Shown: positions 11,560 through 23,522 of the stretch, piece after piece | How the letters are laid out: each line of letters begins with the position of its first letter | Numbering within the stretch: position 1 is the first letter of the stretch | Origin: Leptodontidium sp. MPI-SDFR-AT-0119 | Taxonomy: Eukaryota; Ascomycota; Leotiomycetes; Helotiales; Leptodontidiaceae | Direction of reading: 5' to 3' | DNA length: 64,000 bases | Assembly: GCA_020726505.1 (NCBI GenBank) | Contig: JAHLEZ010000005.1 | Location: 3,224,001-3,288,000, forward strand | Position numbers and translations under genes: made by a program | The notes under the pieces: generated by a model | What the model was told of the DNA's origin: nothing | What the model saw: the letters and a program-made list of their open reading frames with translations, nothing else | Databases searched by the model: none

Positions 11560-14223
11560 CACGGCTCCCTGCTGTGTTGGATTTACAGTATATATATAAC
11601 TATCCATTCTGTAGATTTTTTGAGCCAGATCTGCGAATACTTGTCCGGCTTTGAAGGACCAACGTGTTGCTTCCACTACAAAAATGTTGTTTTAGTTTAG
11701 GTGGGATGATGGTGGAGGCCGTCAAAGGGTGTGATTTGGTAGAGGGCTTGGCTTCACGGGTTACGGTCTGATGGCTGTGAGGAGGGATTTGGTTGGAGGT
11801 GAGTAAAGTTGTGAACGTGTAGGAATTTGTGATGTGCTGATGGATGAGATGAGACTTTCGATTTAGAGTTTTTGTTCTCAAAGTTTGTGATGCTGTCGAT
11901 TCTGGTCGTGTTTTTGTTTTTCTTTGAGCGGATTTACATTTCGGCTCTAGACAAGTAATAAGTGGGAAAGCGAACAAGAACATGTTAGGTTAGGTTTTTA
12001 TTTTGTGTGAGGACTTATCTTTCTTGGGAAGGTCAGAAAGATGAAGATATGCTGAAATTCTGCAGGAGAAAAGTCCTTGGAATATGATTGAGTGTTGCTT
12101 CCTGGGTTGCTGAGACACTTACTCTTGGGAAGTAGGCGGGTGGCTTTTATACCAGATGCTTCCTTGGGCATCAGCCTAGATCCTGGACCGTGAACCTGGT
12201 CATGGAGTGGAGTGAGAGGTGGAATAGTGAATGCGGGTTACTGGTATTATATACAGAATTTCAAGAGTGAATAACTAAAACTGAGTAACTTACGAAGTTT
12301 TGGAATACATATGAGTGATATCACTTCCCACTATCGGTGTTGAGTTGTGGAAGGACACATTGGGAGGATATAAATCCGGACCTCCGAGCCGGAATCGTAT
12401 CGAGGGGTGTGCAGCACCGTCAATTCGACGACCCAGACACATCAAAGGTCACGAGTCACTTTTTGTTCCAATGTCTAGCAGCATTGAAAAGTTTTAGCCG
12501 GAGGAAATTTCTGCTGACTGTGAAGCTCGCCTGAACTGTGTTTGAGTTTTGCAGATGGATATCAGCTGATACTCAGGATTTCCCAGCTCGTGTTGTTGTT
12601 GTTGTCATTGTTGTTGCCAGAGAACGCGCTGCTGTCATCTTCCTACAACACTTGTACAGTCCTTTAAGGTGAAAGTCACCTGAGAAAACTAGCAAGCAGC
12701 TTTGCTGCTGTGATGTGACATCGATAACGGAGTTGAATGACTAGAAGAGAAGTGTGCGACATTGTCTCAATCAGTCGAGCGGATTCAATGTTCTCCCTCA
12801 GCACACGAGTAGTTCCTGATACAAAACAGAAAAGGAGTCGATGAAGGGGGTCTGTTATAGAGATGCTTAAGAATGATGCTAAATTCAGAAGAAGGAGAAC
12901 TGCAAAATCGACACTGCGTGCGGGTTTATCTACAAGTGAATGACTAGTCTCTCTGCCATAAAGTTGGCCGTCTTCACTGTAAAATAAGAGTTCTTTCTCA
13001 TTGTCTTGATTCATTTGCATTTTCTAACCCATGCGTGGATGTCAGTACATGTATACCGTGGGGGTGTTTACAGCTGCCCCTGCTTCTTGCTTCAACAAGG
13101 AAATAGGAGATGAAGTCGATAATGAAGATATTTGGTTAGGAGTAGAGGGTAGTTTTCCTAATAAGATATGGAGGTTTTAAGCGTTATACTATGGATTATG
13201 CCAAACAGGTGGAGCAAAATGAAAGTTTGACTAGCTTTTGAGAGGTAGGTGCTGTGAGGTGAGGTAGTGAAATAGTTTGAGATGAAGTCAAGCTCGGTCC
13301 CTGAACTTGTTCGTGTCAAGAAAGAGCTTTGTAAATTTCTCCCTAGCCACTCGGAAGCCAGTCGCTAGCGTTAGAAAGTAGCCATCATCGCTAGTCAGAA
13401 ATTCAGAATCGTTAGGATATCAGCTCAAGACTCAGTTGATGCTTACGGATTCAATTTTGCCTTGTATGGAAGTGTATTTGCTGCAGTACCAGGATTTCTC
13501 GTGTGGAAACTATATTCAATGCTGATAAACTTTCAGATATAGCCTTTCCTGTTATCATTATGACTTTTGTTATCGCTCAGACTTACCAAAACACTATGTT
13601 CGCAGCTCCATTTACGGTCTCTACAAATCCAAAATCGGAGGAATACAAGATATAAAGAGAAGAAGGTTGATTACACAACTCGTCGCACATATTGAACGGT
13701 CTCTTATTCTCGAAATAGAGGAGCAGCTCTGCACACAAATCTCAATCCAGAGATCTGGGGTTTGCTAAGAATATCTTCTTCAGCTTGAAGTTCATGGAAC
13801 AGCACTTTCTCTATATTTAATGCTAGGAGTTGCCACTGACTGAGAATACTGGGGTGAGGAAGGATGGAAAGCTCGAGGTGAATGTCAGAATGAGATGTCA
13901 ATATTCCACCTTGTTCTCGGTATCGTCTGTCCAGCGAGTTCCTATATAGACTTGCCCCGGAACGTGATGAAAATGCAAAGTGAGATTCCGAATGCAAATG
14001 AAATACCAAGGCTTCAGCGGCTACAAAGTGTCTCATAAAGTAAAGAGGCAACGGTCATTTCTTGAAGAGGCGCCATGTTGGACAATCGGAAGTTGTACTT
14101 TGAATGCTTAGATTTCCGGATTTGATACTGTAATTCACATCACTACCGTATATTTGGTGATTTGATTTTGCTGTCACTTTCTTTTGTTGTTGCCAATCGG
14201 CCTGTCTCTATCTCCCCGTTGCA

Positions 14224-14226
<3 letters not shown>

Positions 14227-14258
<32 letters not shown>
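14227..14258 (+). repeat. Poly-T tract (T32)
   Basis: 32 consecutive T residues after CACCC. It could be a nucleosome-excluding tract or the oligo-A end of a retroposed insertion in reverse orientation. No coding body was found beside it, and the length may be affected by sequencing. Confidence 0.9.
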
Positions 14259-14259
<1 letters not shown>

Positions 14260-15608
14260 AGTCCGATCCGTAGCTCGAGTGCGGAGATATGACCTGGTGG
14301 CAGAAGGATTATTGGATTCGCACTGAGCTTGGCTGGTGAACGTGTTTATCGAGATGGTCTTTACACGCTTCGATCTCTGGTCGAAATCCTGTGGATTCTT
14401 GAATCCTTTGGCAGCGCAAGAGCAAAGGAGTGGAAGTGCTCATCTATGTTTATATGTGCTTTGTTTTAGAAGCGCTCGTCTTATGATTGAGTTGGTGGCT
14501 TGAGATTTATGAAGACGTAATAATTTCACCCTCCTGTCGAGAACTCGCTTAGGCATTTGCGTTGTTTACCCCGAGCCACTTCAACATTGTGTGCATTTTT
14601 CAGCTCTTGATTGAGATTGGGTACGCTTTATACTATTCTTTTTGTGAGCTACAAATCAAAGGAACTGTTGTAATTTATATTTTTTTAGCCGTAATTGCTT
14701 CAAGACTGTTGAAGTGATGCAACAAAGTTAAGCATTTGTTCACCTGAACTCGGAATTTATAGGAAAACGAAGCAATACTTGCTGGGAAAGTGTCCAAAAG
14801 TTTCTGAAATCAAGACATAAGTTACAATGCTAACAAAAATTCTATAAATAATATATTATTACAATAAATCCGGTCACTTCGAGTCGCCATTAGAATTCAC
14901 CCAAGAAAACTCAAACGGAAATGGAAGAGTTCCGAATTAGCCTTAGTGGAAGCTCTCGGTAAGGCTTCCCGGAGGTTAAATCGGAAGTTCGGAACTTACC
15001 ACCATGAGCCTGTCGTGAAGTTTCTTGGGAATCATTTGCTTCAGCTCTGTTATTCGCAGGTCTTGCTTATTTCCTTTGACATGCGTGTTCCAGTTAACGT
15101 CGGCGAAGCACCTAGTTGGATTTAATTCGGAACATCGGCTTGAAGATGGTATTCGCTTCTTATCCCTCTCGGTGTCGTTCTTCTGATTTGCTCATTCTAA
15201 ACACGAAAAATGTGTTGTTTACTTGTAGCGCTCGCTTACTGGATGTGGATACCTGATTCAAAAAGAGGTGGGGTTTTGAGTGACGTGTAGTCTGTACCCA
15301 CCTAGCATGGCCTCGGTTTCTGCTTGAGTGTTCTATAGACTCACAATCATCAAGGTTACCCGGAAGCAATGAATTCGCTGTCGTTCATAACGTAGTGTAG
15401 TTCTGAAGAAAAGCAACTTTGTCAGGGCTGGCCAGGCTAGCAAAGCCGAAGGGGAAATTTTCGAGTGGATTTCAAGTCCCGGAAATCGCTTCGCTATAAT
15501 GGAAGCTTGGTCGCAATATGAACTGGTAAGGCGCAGCAAACAATAGTCTTTGCGTTTTCGTTATATGTTATTATATGATAAGGCAATCTCACTGTCGCTC
15601 TCACCGAA

Positions 15609-16491
15609 TCATCCTAAATGCAGCTCTATATACTTTTCCTCCCAATCCCTGTATATCATGGAAAACTTCACCATTCTCCCACCAAAACAGTCTCGATGTA
15701 CGTCCAAGAACGCACGAGCCAGTTCTCCCAAAGTCCTTCTGTCATCTTCCCCTTCAAACTGCGCTTCCTGAGGAAGACATACCACCAATTCTCTAAGTCC
15801 GGAGAATAGGAATAGTATATCAAGCCCCGAGTACGCCGTCCTGGATGGCGTACAATTTGAAATCTCGTTCCTGTCAAGCTCATCGTCTCGACACAAAGGA
15901 TCAAGCATCTCTCCCATCCGCACCAACACATCTCGTCGCCCAGACACCACCGTATCCCTTCGAACCCACTCCTTGAAATCAACCTGCAAGATCTCAACCG
16001 CCTCCACAGAATCCAATTTATGTCTATAACAAGACGTCCAAAGTCTATATCTCGCAAAGGGGTACTCCACACGTACCCTGTCCACGCGGGGGTTGAAGCA
16101 TATCGGCCATGGGATCCGATGAGTGTCTGGATGGTCGGGGCTGTAGATGACTTTGTAGTGTCGGAGGGTTTCGGAACGGCTTTCGCGGTTGGTGTGCAGT
16201 GTGCTGGGGAGGGTGAATGTGTATTCTTCGGCCCATTTTTGGGGGGTACGGGAGGTAAGGGAGATACAGGGGGATTGCGGGGAGGGGAATGAGAGGGTCT
16301 AGATGAGGAGGCGGAGTTCGGGGGGGAGGCTGGGGAAAGGGTGGAAGGTTTTAGGTGTGGTATCGGGCTCGATGGATTGGGGTTTGAGGTAAGTGAGGAG
16401 GCCGGTGAGAATGGTGGGTCTATGTGGATGTCAGCTTAGGAGGGGGAATGTGGGGTGGTTGAGGTGCGTATGCGTACCTGGGGGGAATCAT
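15609..16491 (-). pseudogene. 2EXR-domain protein gene with a single in-frame TAG
   Basis: Minus strand: a 14-nt first exon (16478-16491), a 58-nt intron (16420-16477, GTACGC...CATAG) and a second exon (15609-16419) make 275 codons. The start is MIPPRPTILTGLLTYLK. FHPFPSLPPELRLLI follows, the N-terminal signature of the fungal 2EXR family, whose next residue is Trp. Here that codon is TAG (16299-16301), and the frame then stays open for about 230 codons (TLSFPSPQ..., YSPDHPDTHRIPWPICFNP, ...DWEEKYIELHLG). 2EXR proteins are numerous in ascomycetes and mostly uncharacterised. TGG to TAG equals CpA to TpA on the other strand, the change made by RIP. It could be a recent pseudogene, stop readthrough or a sequencing error. 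The long open frame after the stop argues that any decay is young. Confidence 0.6.
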
Positions 16492-16622
16492 GGCTTTATA
16501 CGAGAAAGTAGTCTGATACGTAGAGACACAGTGATCTTGTTTTCGAAAATTGAACATTGAAAAGGGTGTTGATCCCTTTTTATACGCCGCTAGGATATAA
16601 AAGGATATTTTTGAAACTTCAG

Positions 16623-17001
16623 TCATAAATTGGAAGTACTCTCTTTACCCAATCTCGAATCTTTAAATATCTCCGAGTCTGTGAATATGTTAACCTCGAA
16701 CAGTAAGCCAAATGTTGTGATTCCCAAGATCCGTGTCCTAGAGTGATACTCGGCTTGACTCTCGTCGCTCATCCTGAGAGATATTACACGAGACAATGCC
16801 CAAAAATTCTCAAGAATTGTCAGAATGGAGTATGTGGTACGTGATGTTGTGTACCTTCCTGGTCGTTTTCTTCCTATTTTGTAGCGACCTTGTCGGATCT
16901 TCATTCGTAGGAGTTCAACCCGTTGCCGAAGATCCGGCACCTGGCTTCGGCCCGTCAAAGCTCTCCAGAGTGACCTTGGGTACTTCGCGAGTGGAAAACA
17001 T
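16623..17001 (-). pseudogene. Possible decayed small gene of unknown function
   Basis: An ATG at 16999-17001 (minus) begins MFSTREVPKVTLESFDGPKP, which reads like real protein but stops after 28 codons. An overlapping frame continues with LRQRVELLRMKIRQGRYKIG, then VISLRMSDESQAEY and ITTFGLLFEVNIFTD, and stops at 16623. A frameshift or a missed intron could join the two. It lies just upstream of the 2EXR relic on the same strand. No family is recognised and the call is weak. Confidence 0.25.
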
Positions 17002-17373
17002 GTTGTGAAATCTCAAGAAATTCTTAAATTTATGCTCGGTTTCTTCCTTGCTTCCTGGAAGAATAATGGGTCTGGCTCTCTGGTTATTAGCCAGTGCCTG
17101 AGGTAGATTTCCTGCCTTACCGTTTCATCTCTTGAGCTCGAGGAGCAACTCTTTCAGTTCTAGGAATTAGGAAAGCTGGCGGACGCGGAGGTATTGTTAT
17201 ATTTCATTTAGTATCGATTTGCCTGCCCATTGTAGGGACGAGCGAGGCGGTGTTTCGGATTACTTGTTAAAAGCTGGAGACTTAGCTGTCTTCGCTCGTT
17301 GCGATTCTATACGATGTCGCGAACGTCGAGTTACTCGATTAATTAGAGGATCCCGGTCACCGGTGCTGAGATT

Positions 17374-17720
17374 TCAGAGTCCTATGTCTATCACAGCACC
17401 TTGCCTAGGACGCTCTGCTGTGTATACTCGGTCGATCCTGCGGTTGATGTAAGGTGTCGTGGGTACAAACTTCTTTTTGAGATGAGGGCGTGGGTGAAGA
17501 ATTTTCCAGTGCTTTTTCTGGGTTTCATAGAGGCCCTCGGCGTCGACGCATGGTGTGACTGGCGGTGAATGTACTTGGTCGTGCAAGGCGTGCTGTTTGA
17601 GGTAATATTTGGTAAGATGAGGTTCGACAGAACGGCCTCGGGGGAAAATAAGATGCTATATTGCCAGCATCAGTTCTGCTGGTAGCTTGGGAAAGTGTTT
17701 GAAGGCTTTAGGGGTCTCTT
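17374..17720 (-). pseudogene. Second 2EXR-domain relic, same Trp codon turned to TAG
   Basis: Minus strand: the segment KAFKHFPKLPAELMLAI, then TAG at 17656-17658, then HLIFPRGRSVEPHLTKYYLK, a short helix-like stretch, KKHWKILHPRPHLKKKFVP and YINRRIDRVYTAERPRQG, with a stop at 17374. The first segment matches the 2EXR start (xFxxLPxELxxxIW), and the missing Trp is exactly the codon that is now TAG. A second stop (TAA) lies shortly upstream in the same frame, and no ATG is visible before it, so the 5' end is lost or sits on an unrecognised exon. It is diverged from the relic at 15.6-16.5 kb and is not a recent copy of it. Confidence 0.5.
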
Positions 17721-19412
17721 GGTCTCTTTAAGTAGTAATGTGGGACTTGCAGTCGTGGTCACGGGAGTTGAGCTGGGCTGTTGTCTGAGTGGGAGTTGAA
17801 GGTAATTCTTCAGTGTGGAAGGAGAATGAGGCTGTAGTGAATCAAAACCTCCTGAGAGGAAGGCGACTTGAATTGTTCCCCTAGCAAGAAGAAGAAAGAA
17901 AGAAAGAAAGATAAACATTAGGTAGTGTAATGTGATATCGTAGTTTGGGTCGAACATCATCACTAATGAGCTACCATCGCAGGCAGGATGAAATGGATGA
18001 AACAGCCTTGGGGCACTGCAATTGCGAGATCGAGGGAAGTCGTGAATTTACTTAGAGATATCAAATTCTAAAATTATCTGGGAGAGTTTTCGGGCGTATT
18101 GGCCCTTTTTGTAGTTCCAATAACCATCATATGTGGTTGCACAAGATGGAAGCATATACACAACTGAGCACAGCCAAAACGCTGGTGCAAAACGAGACAG
18201 CCCCAGATTTCTAAAAAAGTCCTCAGGGCATCGGTCTACTGGACGTGAGTCTAGTGATCAATGCACAGAAAGCCGAGTCGTGGAGTAACGCAACACTTAA
18301 CGGGAACATCCGCCAAACATGGCAACCGTGGTAACTCAAAACACTCAAAACTGGGCTTAAAGAAAATATGAGGTAGATGAGTGAAATCGCTAGATCCAGT
18401 ATCGGCATAGCATAGCTATCTGAGGCAGTCTACCAAAGACAAGAGGAGGCTTGGGATCAAGAAGTGAACTCGGTGCTGAGTAGGCAGGTACTGAAAAGGG
18501 GCCATAAACCAACTAGAAGGCCCGATGTTTCCGTTCCAATGCAGCATACCATTGGTTCCAGGGACGGGCTGAGAGCATCAAAGGAAGACTGCAGGTCCAA
18601 CTGATCTGTTTGCTGTTGTGTGCCGTGCTGACATTGTGCTCCGGTTGGTGATAAAGGATTTCAGACCGAAGTCAGGTCAGGTCAGGTCAGGGGGGAGCGG
18701 TAACTCTGTAAATAGATAGGGGTAACACAGAATGGGCCTGAAATCCAACCCCTATATGTGACTATTCAAATAAAAAGAATATAGGATAATCTGGTCGGTT
18801 ATGGCGTTTCAATTGCATTTCCTGTGTTCTCCGCAAGTCGTAGGTAATGAAAGAATAGATGATGTTTCGTCGGTATTCAAACGGTGTCCAAGTCCAGCGG
18901 TGTTTTGTCATCTGGCAATGAACGCACGGTCATGTGATCTCCTCCTACGCTTTACTCCTTCGGGCTGATAAGGGCTGAGAAGGGCTTATCGTCATAGTCC
19001 TGGAACGCGCTCACCCTGGTCGACGCGATGCGGCTGGACTAAGAAAGGCAAATCGAGGCCTCGACAAAGACTGTTGAACAAACTCCCATTACAAGTCGGC
19101 TTCCTCCAAATTCAACTCTCCTTTCTGGCCCACGCCGACGTCAACTTCAACTTCACCTTCACTCCTTTTTAATTCTCTCCTTTTGTACCACCACCGCCAA
19201 CTCCACGCTCCCTCCCACCCGTCTCTGCGCAACCCAGGCAGGCAGGCCAACACAATCTCTTCCAGCCTGCCTTGCCCTGCCCTGCCGGGTAATACCGTCC
19301 ATCCGTCACCAACCAACTCCAGAGCCTCGCCTTCAGGCCGCCACTCCATCCCACCACCGCACATCCCACCACAGATCAAGCAGCCGGGCGTCTGGCTGCG
19401 CGTTTGCCCACC
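17721..19412. other. Intergenic region with simple repeats and the promoter of the SNF2 gene
   Basis: No gene seen. GAAA repeats at about 17890-17911 and GTCAG x4 at 18671-18690. The final 300 bp are C-rich with CAACTTCAACTTCACC-type leader sequence, ending at the ATG at 19413. Confidence 0.5.
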
Positions 19413-22400
19413 ATGTCGCAGGCGGCCTCTTCCCAGGTGACTCAGGAGATGAATGATCTAAAAGAGGAGATCCTCTTTCAGAAAGTCCTACTTTCGTCAA
19501 TCGACGACCACGTCCAGAATCGCGAGGCTGCCGAACAAGAAGTTCGTGATGAAATTCACTCCTTGGAACGCAAATTGAATCAGCTGAAGCGCGCTTCCAG
19601 AGGTTCTTCAAAGCCTTCTTCCCAAAACCTTCAATCAACTCCAGAACAACCCGCCAGCAGTGTTCCAGAAGATCCCGCAACAGTCGCAATGAACGGCTAC
19701 CCAGGTGAGTTAGTATATGCCTAGCTCTGCCATGTCACTTCTTATCTCAGACGCATGCTGCCCCATCTTCCTTTGCTTGATCCCCTCACTTCTCCTCGGT
19801 TTCCTAGGGCTTGGTCTTACTAACACATGGTAACTTCAGGGCAGTGGTACCCTCTGTACTCAACCGCATCAATGGCCTCTACTCCTGGCACCGCCGACTC
19901 CCTCGGAGAACTTGTCAGCCCTTCGAAACTGAGCCTTCCTACCCGGAAGCGATCACATAGCACACACCTTGGTGGACAACTTGCTCCAGTCGACAACAAA
20001 TCTAGGCGAACGTCATTGAGCCCTTTTGGCACTGGTCCTCCTACACCATCTACAAGCAGTTCAAGGTATGGGTACCCGATAGTTAGGGATAGCTAGCTAA
20101 ACCTCACTTTGTTGTTCTCATATCCAATGCTTCTCAGCCCGCCATCTTTAGAAACAATTCTTGACATGTTTGTTTCGAGGCTGACTTTGCTTTAGTGATG
20201 ACAAGTTTGACGCCTTTGATAGAGATTTCTTTCAATTGCAGCAGGACGAGGTATCAAGGCTCGAGCTAGAGAGACTAGACGAAGAGTTTGCCCGAAGTGT
20301 CCAGGAGAGTTTTGACGCCGCCCAAATGGACGCTCCGTCGAGTTCCATGCAACCTCCTGGCCGAAATGCCTTTGATCGGATGTCTGGCGCCCACCAACAG
20401 TCATCAAGCTATGTGAACCCATATTCATCCAGCTCTGGAAACCAGTATCAAAACGGAGTTAAAGCTGGCAGAAGTCTTCCATGGGGGCCTCCACCTCCGC
20501 CATTTGGCAACTCCGTCAAAGCAGAACCTCAGTCAATGAATTCAGGCATCAAACTGGAGACCCCAAGTTTTGCGCCCTACAACTCTTACGCTTCTTCCCC
20601 AGCCCAGAAACCTTTCAAGCGGGAGCAAACATCATTGCCTATGCCAGGTAGCTTCCAGGATGATTCTTCTACTGCTTCAGATTCCGATATCGAGATCATT
20701 CCTGCGTCGGCTTTCCGTGACAATGGTCGTCATGCACACACCAAGGTTGAATTACCTAGCTTTGTTCCGGGGTCATCTAGAAGTTCTGGATCAAACGATG
20801 CACTGCAGCAGGCTTTGTTTGGCAGCCAGTTCAAACACGAATGGATGAATGGACTTCAACCTGGGATGGACCTCGACTTTGTCCAACCTATGCAACAAGG
20901 ACAAAAGATCGATCTGACTGATGAATTCTCAATGGACGACCTCCCTATATTTACTGGCTATGGAGCAGCAAACCCAGATCCAAACCTGGCAGACCTGATC
21001 GCTCGAGCCAACGGCAACAACTACGGCGAAATATCAGAGTATCTACATCTTGATCAACAAGGAAGGGATCGACTTGGATACGTGATGAATGATCCGCGCA
21101 ATAACGCCGAAGAAATCCAGGCGCTGCTCGAGAATATTCGACCGGATGTCGACCTTGCCCCCGAAGATAGGGAAGGAACCCCCGAGGCTCTTGTGTACCC
21201 CTTAGTAGGTTGCATCTCCATGCTATAATTTGCACAGCTAACAAGTTCAGTACGAGCATCAAAAGATCGCCCTGACATGGATGAAGGCAATGGAAACTGG
21301 CACCAATAAAGGTGGCATCCTTGCAGACGACATGGGTTTGGGAAAGACCATCTCAGCTCTCGCACTTATGCACTCTCGACCCTCCGGTGATCCGGCACGC
21401 AAAACCAATTTGATCGTCGGCCCAGTCGCACTTGTCCGCCAGTGGGATCGAGAACTCAGAAACAAAACACTGCCCATGTTCAGGCTCAGTACACACATGG
21501 TCCACGGCAACGGCAGAAGATTGAGCTGGGACGAACTCCGAACGTATGATGTTGTGTTCACGACATATGGCACTCTAGGAGCTGAGTATAAGCGTCTTCA
21601 GAAGCTCTATGACAAGATGAAGCTGGATGGCATTACCCATCAAGATCACAATGAGATGAAGAAGACCTTCCCGCTACTCGGCCCAAAGAGCACTTGGTAC
21701 CGGATTCTCCTCGACGAAGCTCAGTGCATCAAGAACAAATCCACTGGTGCTGCCAGAGCATGCTGCACCCTCCAAGCCATTTACAGATTCTGCCTCACCG
21801 GTACTCCCATGATGAACAATGTAGGAGAGCTGTATTCCTTGATTCACTTTCTTAGAATCAAGCCTTACAACGAATGGACCAGATTTCAGGGCGTGTTCGG
21901 CTGCCTCACCAAACCAGATCCCGCCAAATCAAGCCAGCGAAGTGCTGATAGTGCCATGAAGAAGCTCCAAGTTCTCCTGAAGGCCATCCTGCTGCGACGT
22001 ACCAAGAAATCCTTGATCGACGGAAAGCCAATCATTACCCTCCCTCCCAAGACAGAGGAGGTCCAACACGTTGTGTTTGACGATGATGAGACGGCATTTT
22101 ACGCCGCACTTGAAACCAAGACCCAGCTTCAGTTCAACAAGTATATGAAGGCTGGGACGGTCGGGAAGAATTACACCAATGTCTTGGTTCTGCTCCTCCG
22201 CCTACGACAGGCCTGCTGCCATCCCCACCTCATCCAGGACTTCGAAGAGGCACCTGATGTCGATCCCGACAATGCCAAAGCCATGATGGAGCTGGCGAAA
22301 AGTCTGGCTCCTGAGGTTGTCAATCGGATCCTTGATGCTGATGGTGCATTTGAGTGCCCAGTTTGTTACGACGCTGTCGTCAATCCCAAGATCATCACTC

Positions 22401-23522
22401 CGTGCGGTCATGACACCTGCTCTGAGTGTATGACACGTATGTCAGATCAAGCTGACCAGCAGAACGTTGCTGAAGGTCATGATGGTGGTAACCAGCTTAG
22501 ATGTCCCACGTGTCGTGGAGTTCTTGCAAGGAACAAGGTCATTGACCATTCCATGTTCATAAAGGCCCACAAGCCATCTCCTGATGAAGAGGAGACGGCA
22601 AGCGAGAGTGATAGCGAGAGCGATAGCGATGATGAATCCGAAACAGAATCGGAAGACGATGAAGGCAGTGATGGAGACTTGAGAGGTTTCGTCGTGCCTG
22701 ATGACATTGAAGATACCGATGACGAGGAGGGTGACGACGCTGACGCTGACGCTGACGATGATGAGGTGGATGTGGCCCCAAAGAAGACAAATTCCAAGAG
22801 TAAAGGCAAGCGAAAGGAGAAGCGCCGGAAGTCCAAGGGTAAGAAGCCCGAGAAGAAGGCTCATTTCTCGATTGCTATGCTCAAGAAGGAAGCAACCAAG
22901 ACGGTTGCTGGACGACGTCGATATATGAAGTATCTTCGCAAGCATTGGCAACCATCCGCAAAGGTCACAAAGTGCGTCGAGCTCCTCGAAACCTTCATCG
23001 CCAGTGGCCAGAAGACGATCATCTTCAGTCAGTTCGTATCTCTTCTTGACTTACTTCAAGTCCCGATCGACGACAAAAAGTGGGAATGTCTACGTTACGA
23101 TGGTACTATGTCTGCAGAATCACGGAATGATGCAATCAACAGATTCACAGACTCCCGTGATCGTGAGTCTTTATCTTCTAGCCTCTTCCTAATGCTAATA
23201 CTCCACAGACAACATCATGCTCATCTCCTTGAAAGCCGGCAATGCTGGCCTCAACCTGGTCGCTGCTTCTAAGGTCATCATCTTGGATCCTTTCTGGAAC
23301 CCGTTCATCGAAATGCAAGCTGTCGATCGAGCTCATCGTATTGGTCAACAAAATCCGGTCGAAGTACATCGAATCCTGATTGAGGGCACCGTGGAGGACC
23401 GTATTATCAAACTTCAAGAACAAAAGCGACATTTGGTCGAGAGCGCTCTTGATGAGAATGCTGCCAAGAACATGGGTCGTCTTGATCTTCAACAGCTGGC
23501 CTTCCTTTTCAACGGCAACTAG
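19413..23522 (+). CDS. SNF2-family DNA translocase with inserted RING finger (Uls1/Rrp1-Rrp2-like)
   Basis: Five exons (19413-19704, 19840-20065, 20196-21204, 21251-23162, 23209-23522) splice in phase to 1250 aa. The N-terminal ~500 residues are low in complexity. They include a short coiled coil and SUMO-interacting-like acidic/hydrophobic patches (SDIEIIPAS, IDLTDEF). The ATPase starts near residue 510: GILADDMGLGKTISALALMH (Walker A), LLDEAQCIKN (motif II, DEAQ), CLTGTPMMNN. A C3HC4 RING (CPVCYDAV...CGHDTC...CPTC, about 877-927) sits between the two helicase lobes. An acidic Ser/Asp tract and a Lys-rich stretch follow, then the second lobe with NAGLNL and QAVDRAHRIGQQ. A RING inside the Snf2 core plus SIM-like motifs marks the Rad5/Rad16/Uls1 group; lack of a HIRAN domain favours Uls1/Rrp over Rad5. 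Expected role: SUMO-targeted removal of proteins from chromatin in the nucleus, by homology only. Confidence 0.85.

Larger units (their letters stand above)
9796..15608. other. Gene-poor block with homopolymers and no convincing gene
   Basis: About 5.8 kb where only short, low-complexity open frames occur. Visible structure: a CT-rich tract at about 10785-10813, GA repeats at 11160-11172, A8 followed by G26 at 11526-11559, GTT repeats at 12591-12617 and T32 at 14227-14258. Open frames on the minus strand at 12676-13020 and 13704-14051 (about 115 codons each) could be relics, but show no motif I recognise. Confidence 0.5.

Noticed and set aside
22442..22951. 169-codon minus-strand frame rich in Leu/Ile/Ser
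   Set aside because: Antisense of the acidic and Lys-rich insert of the SNF2 gene; the apparent hydrophobicity is the complement of Asp/Glu/Lys codons.
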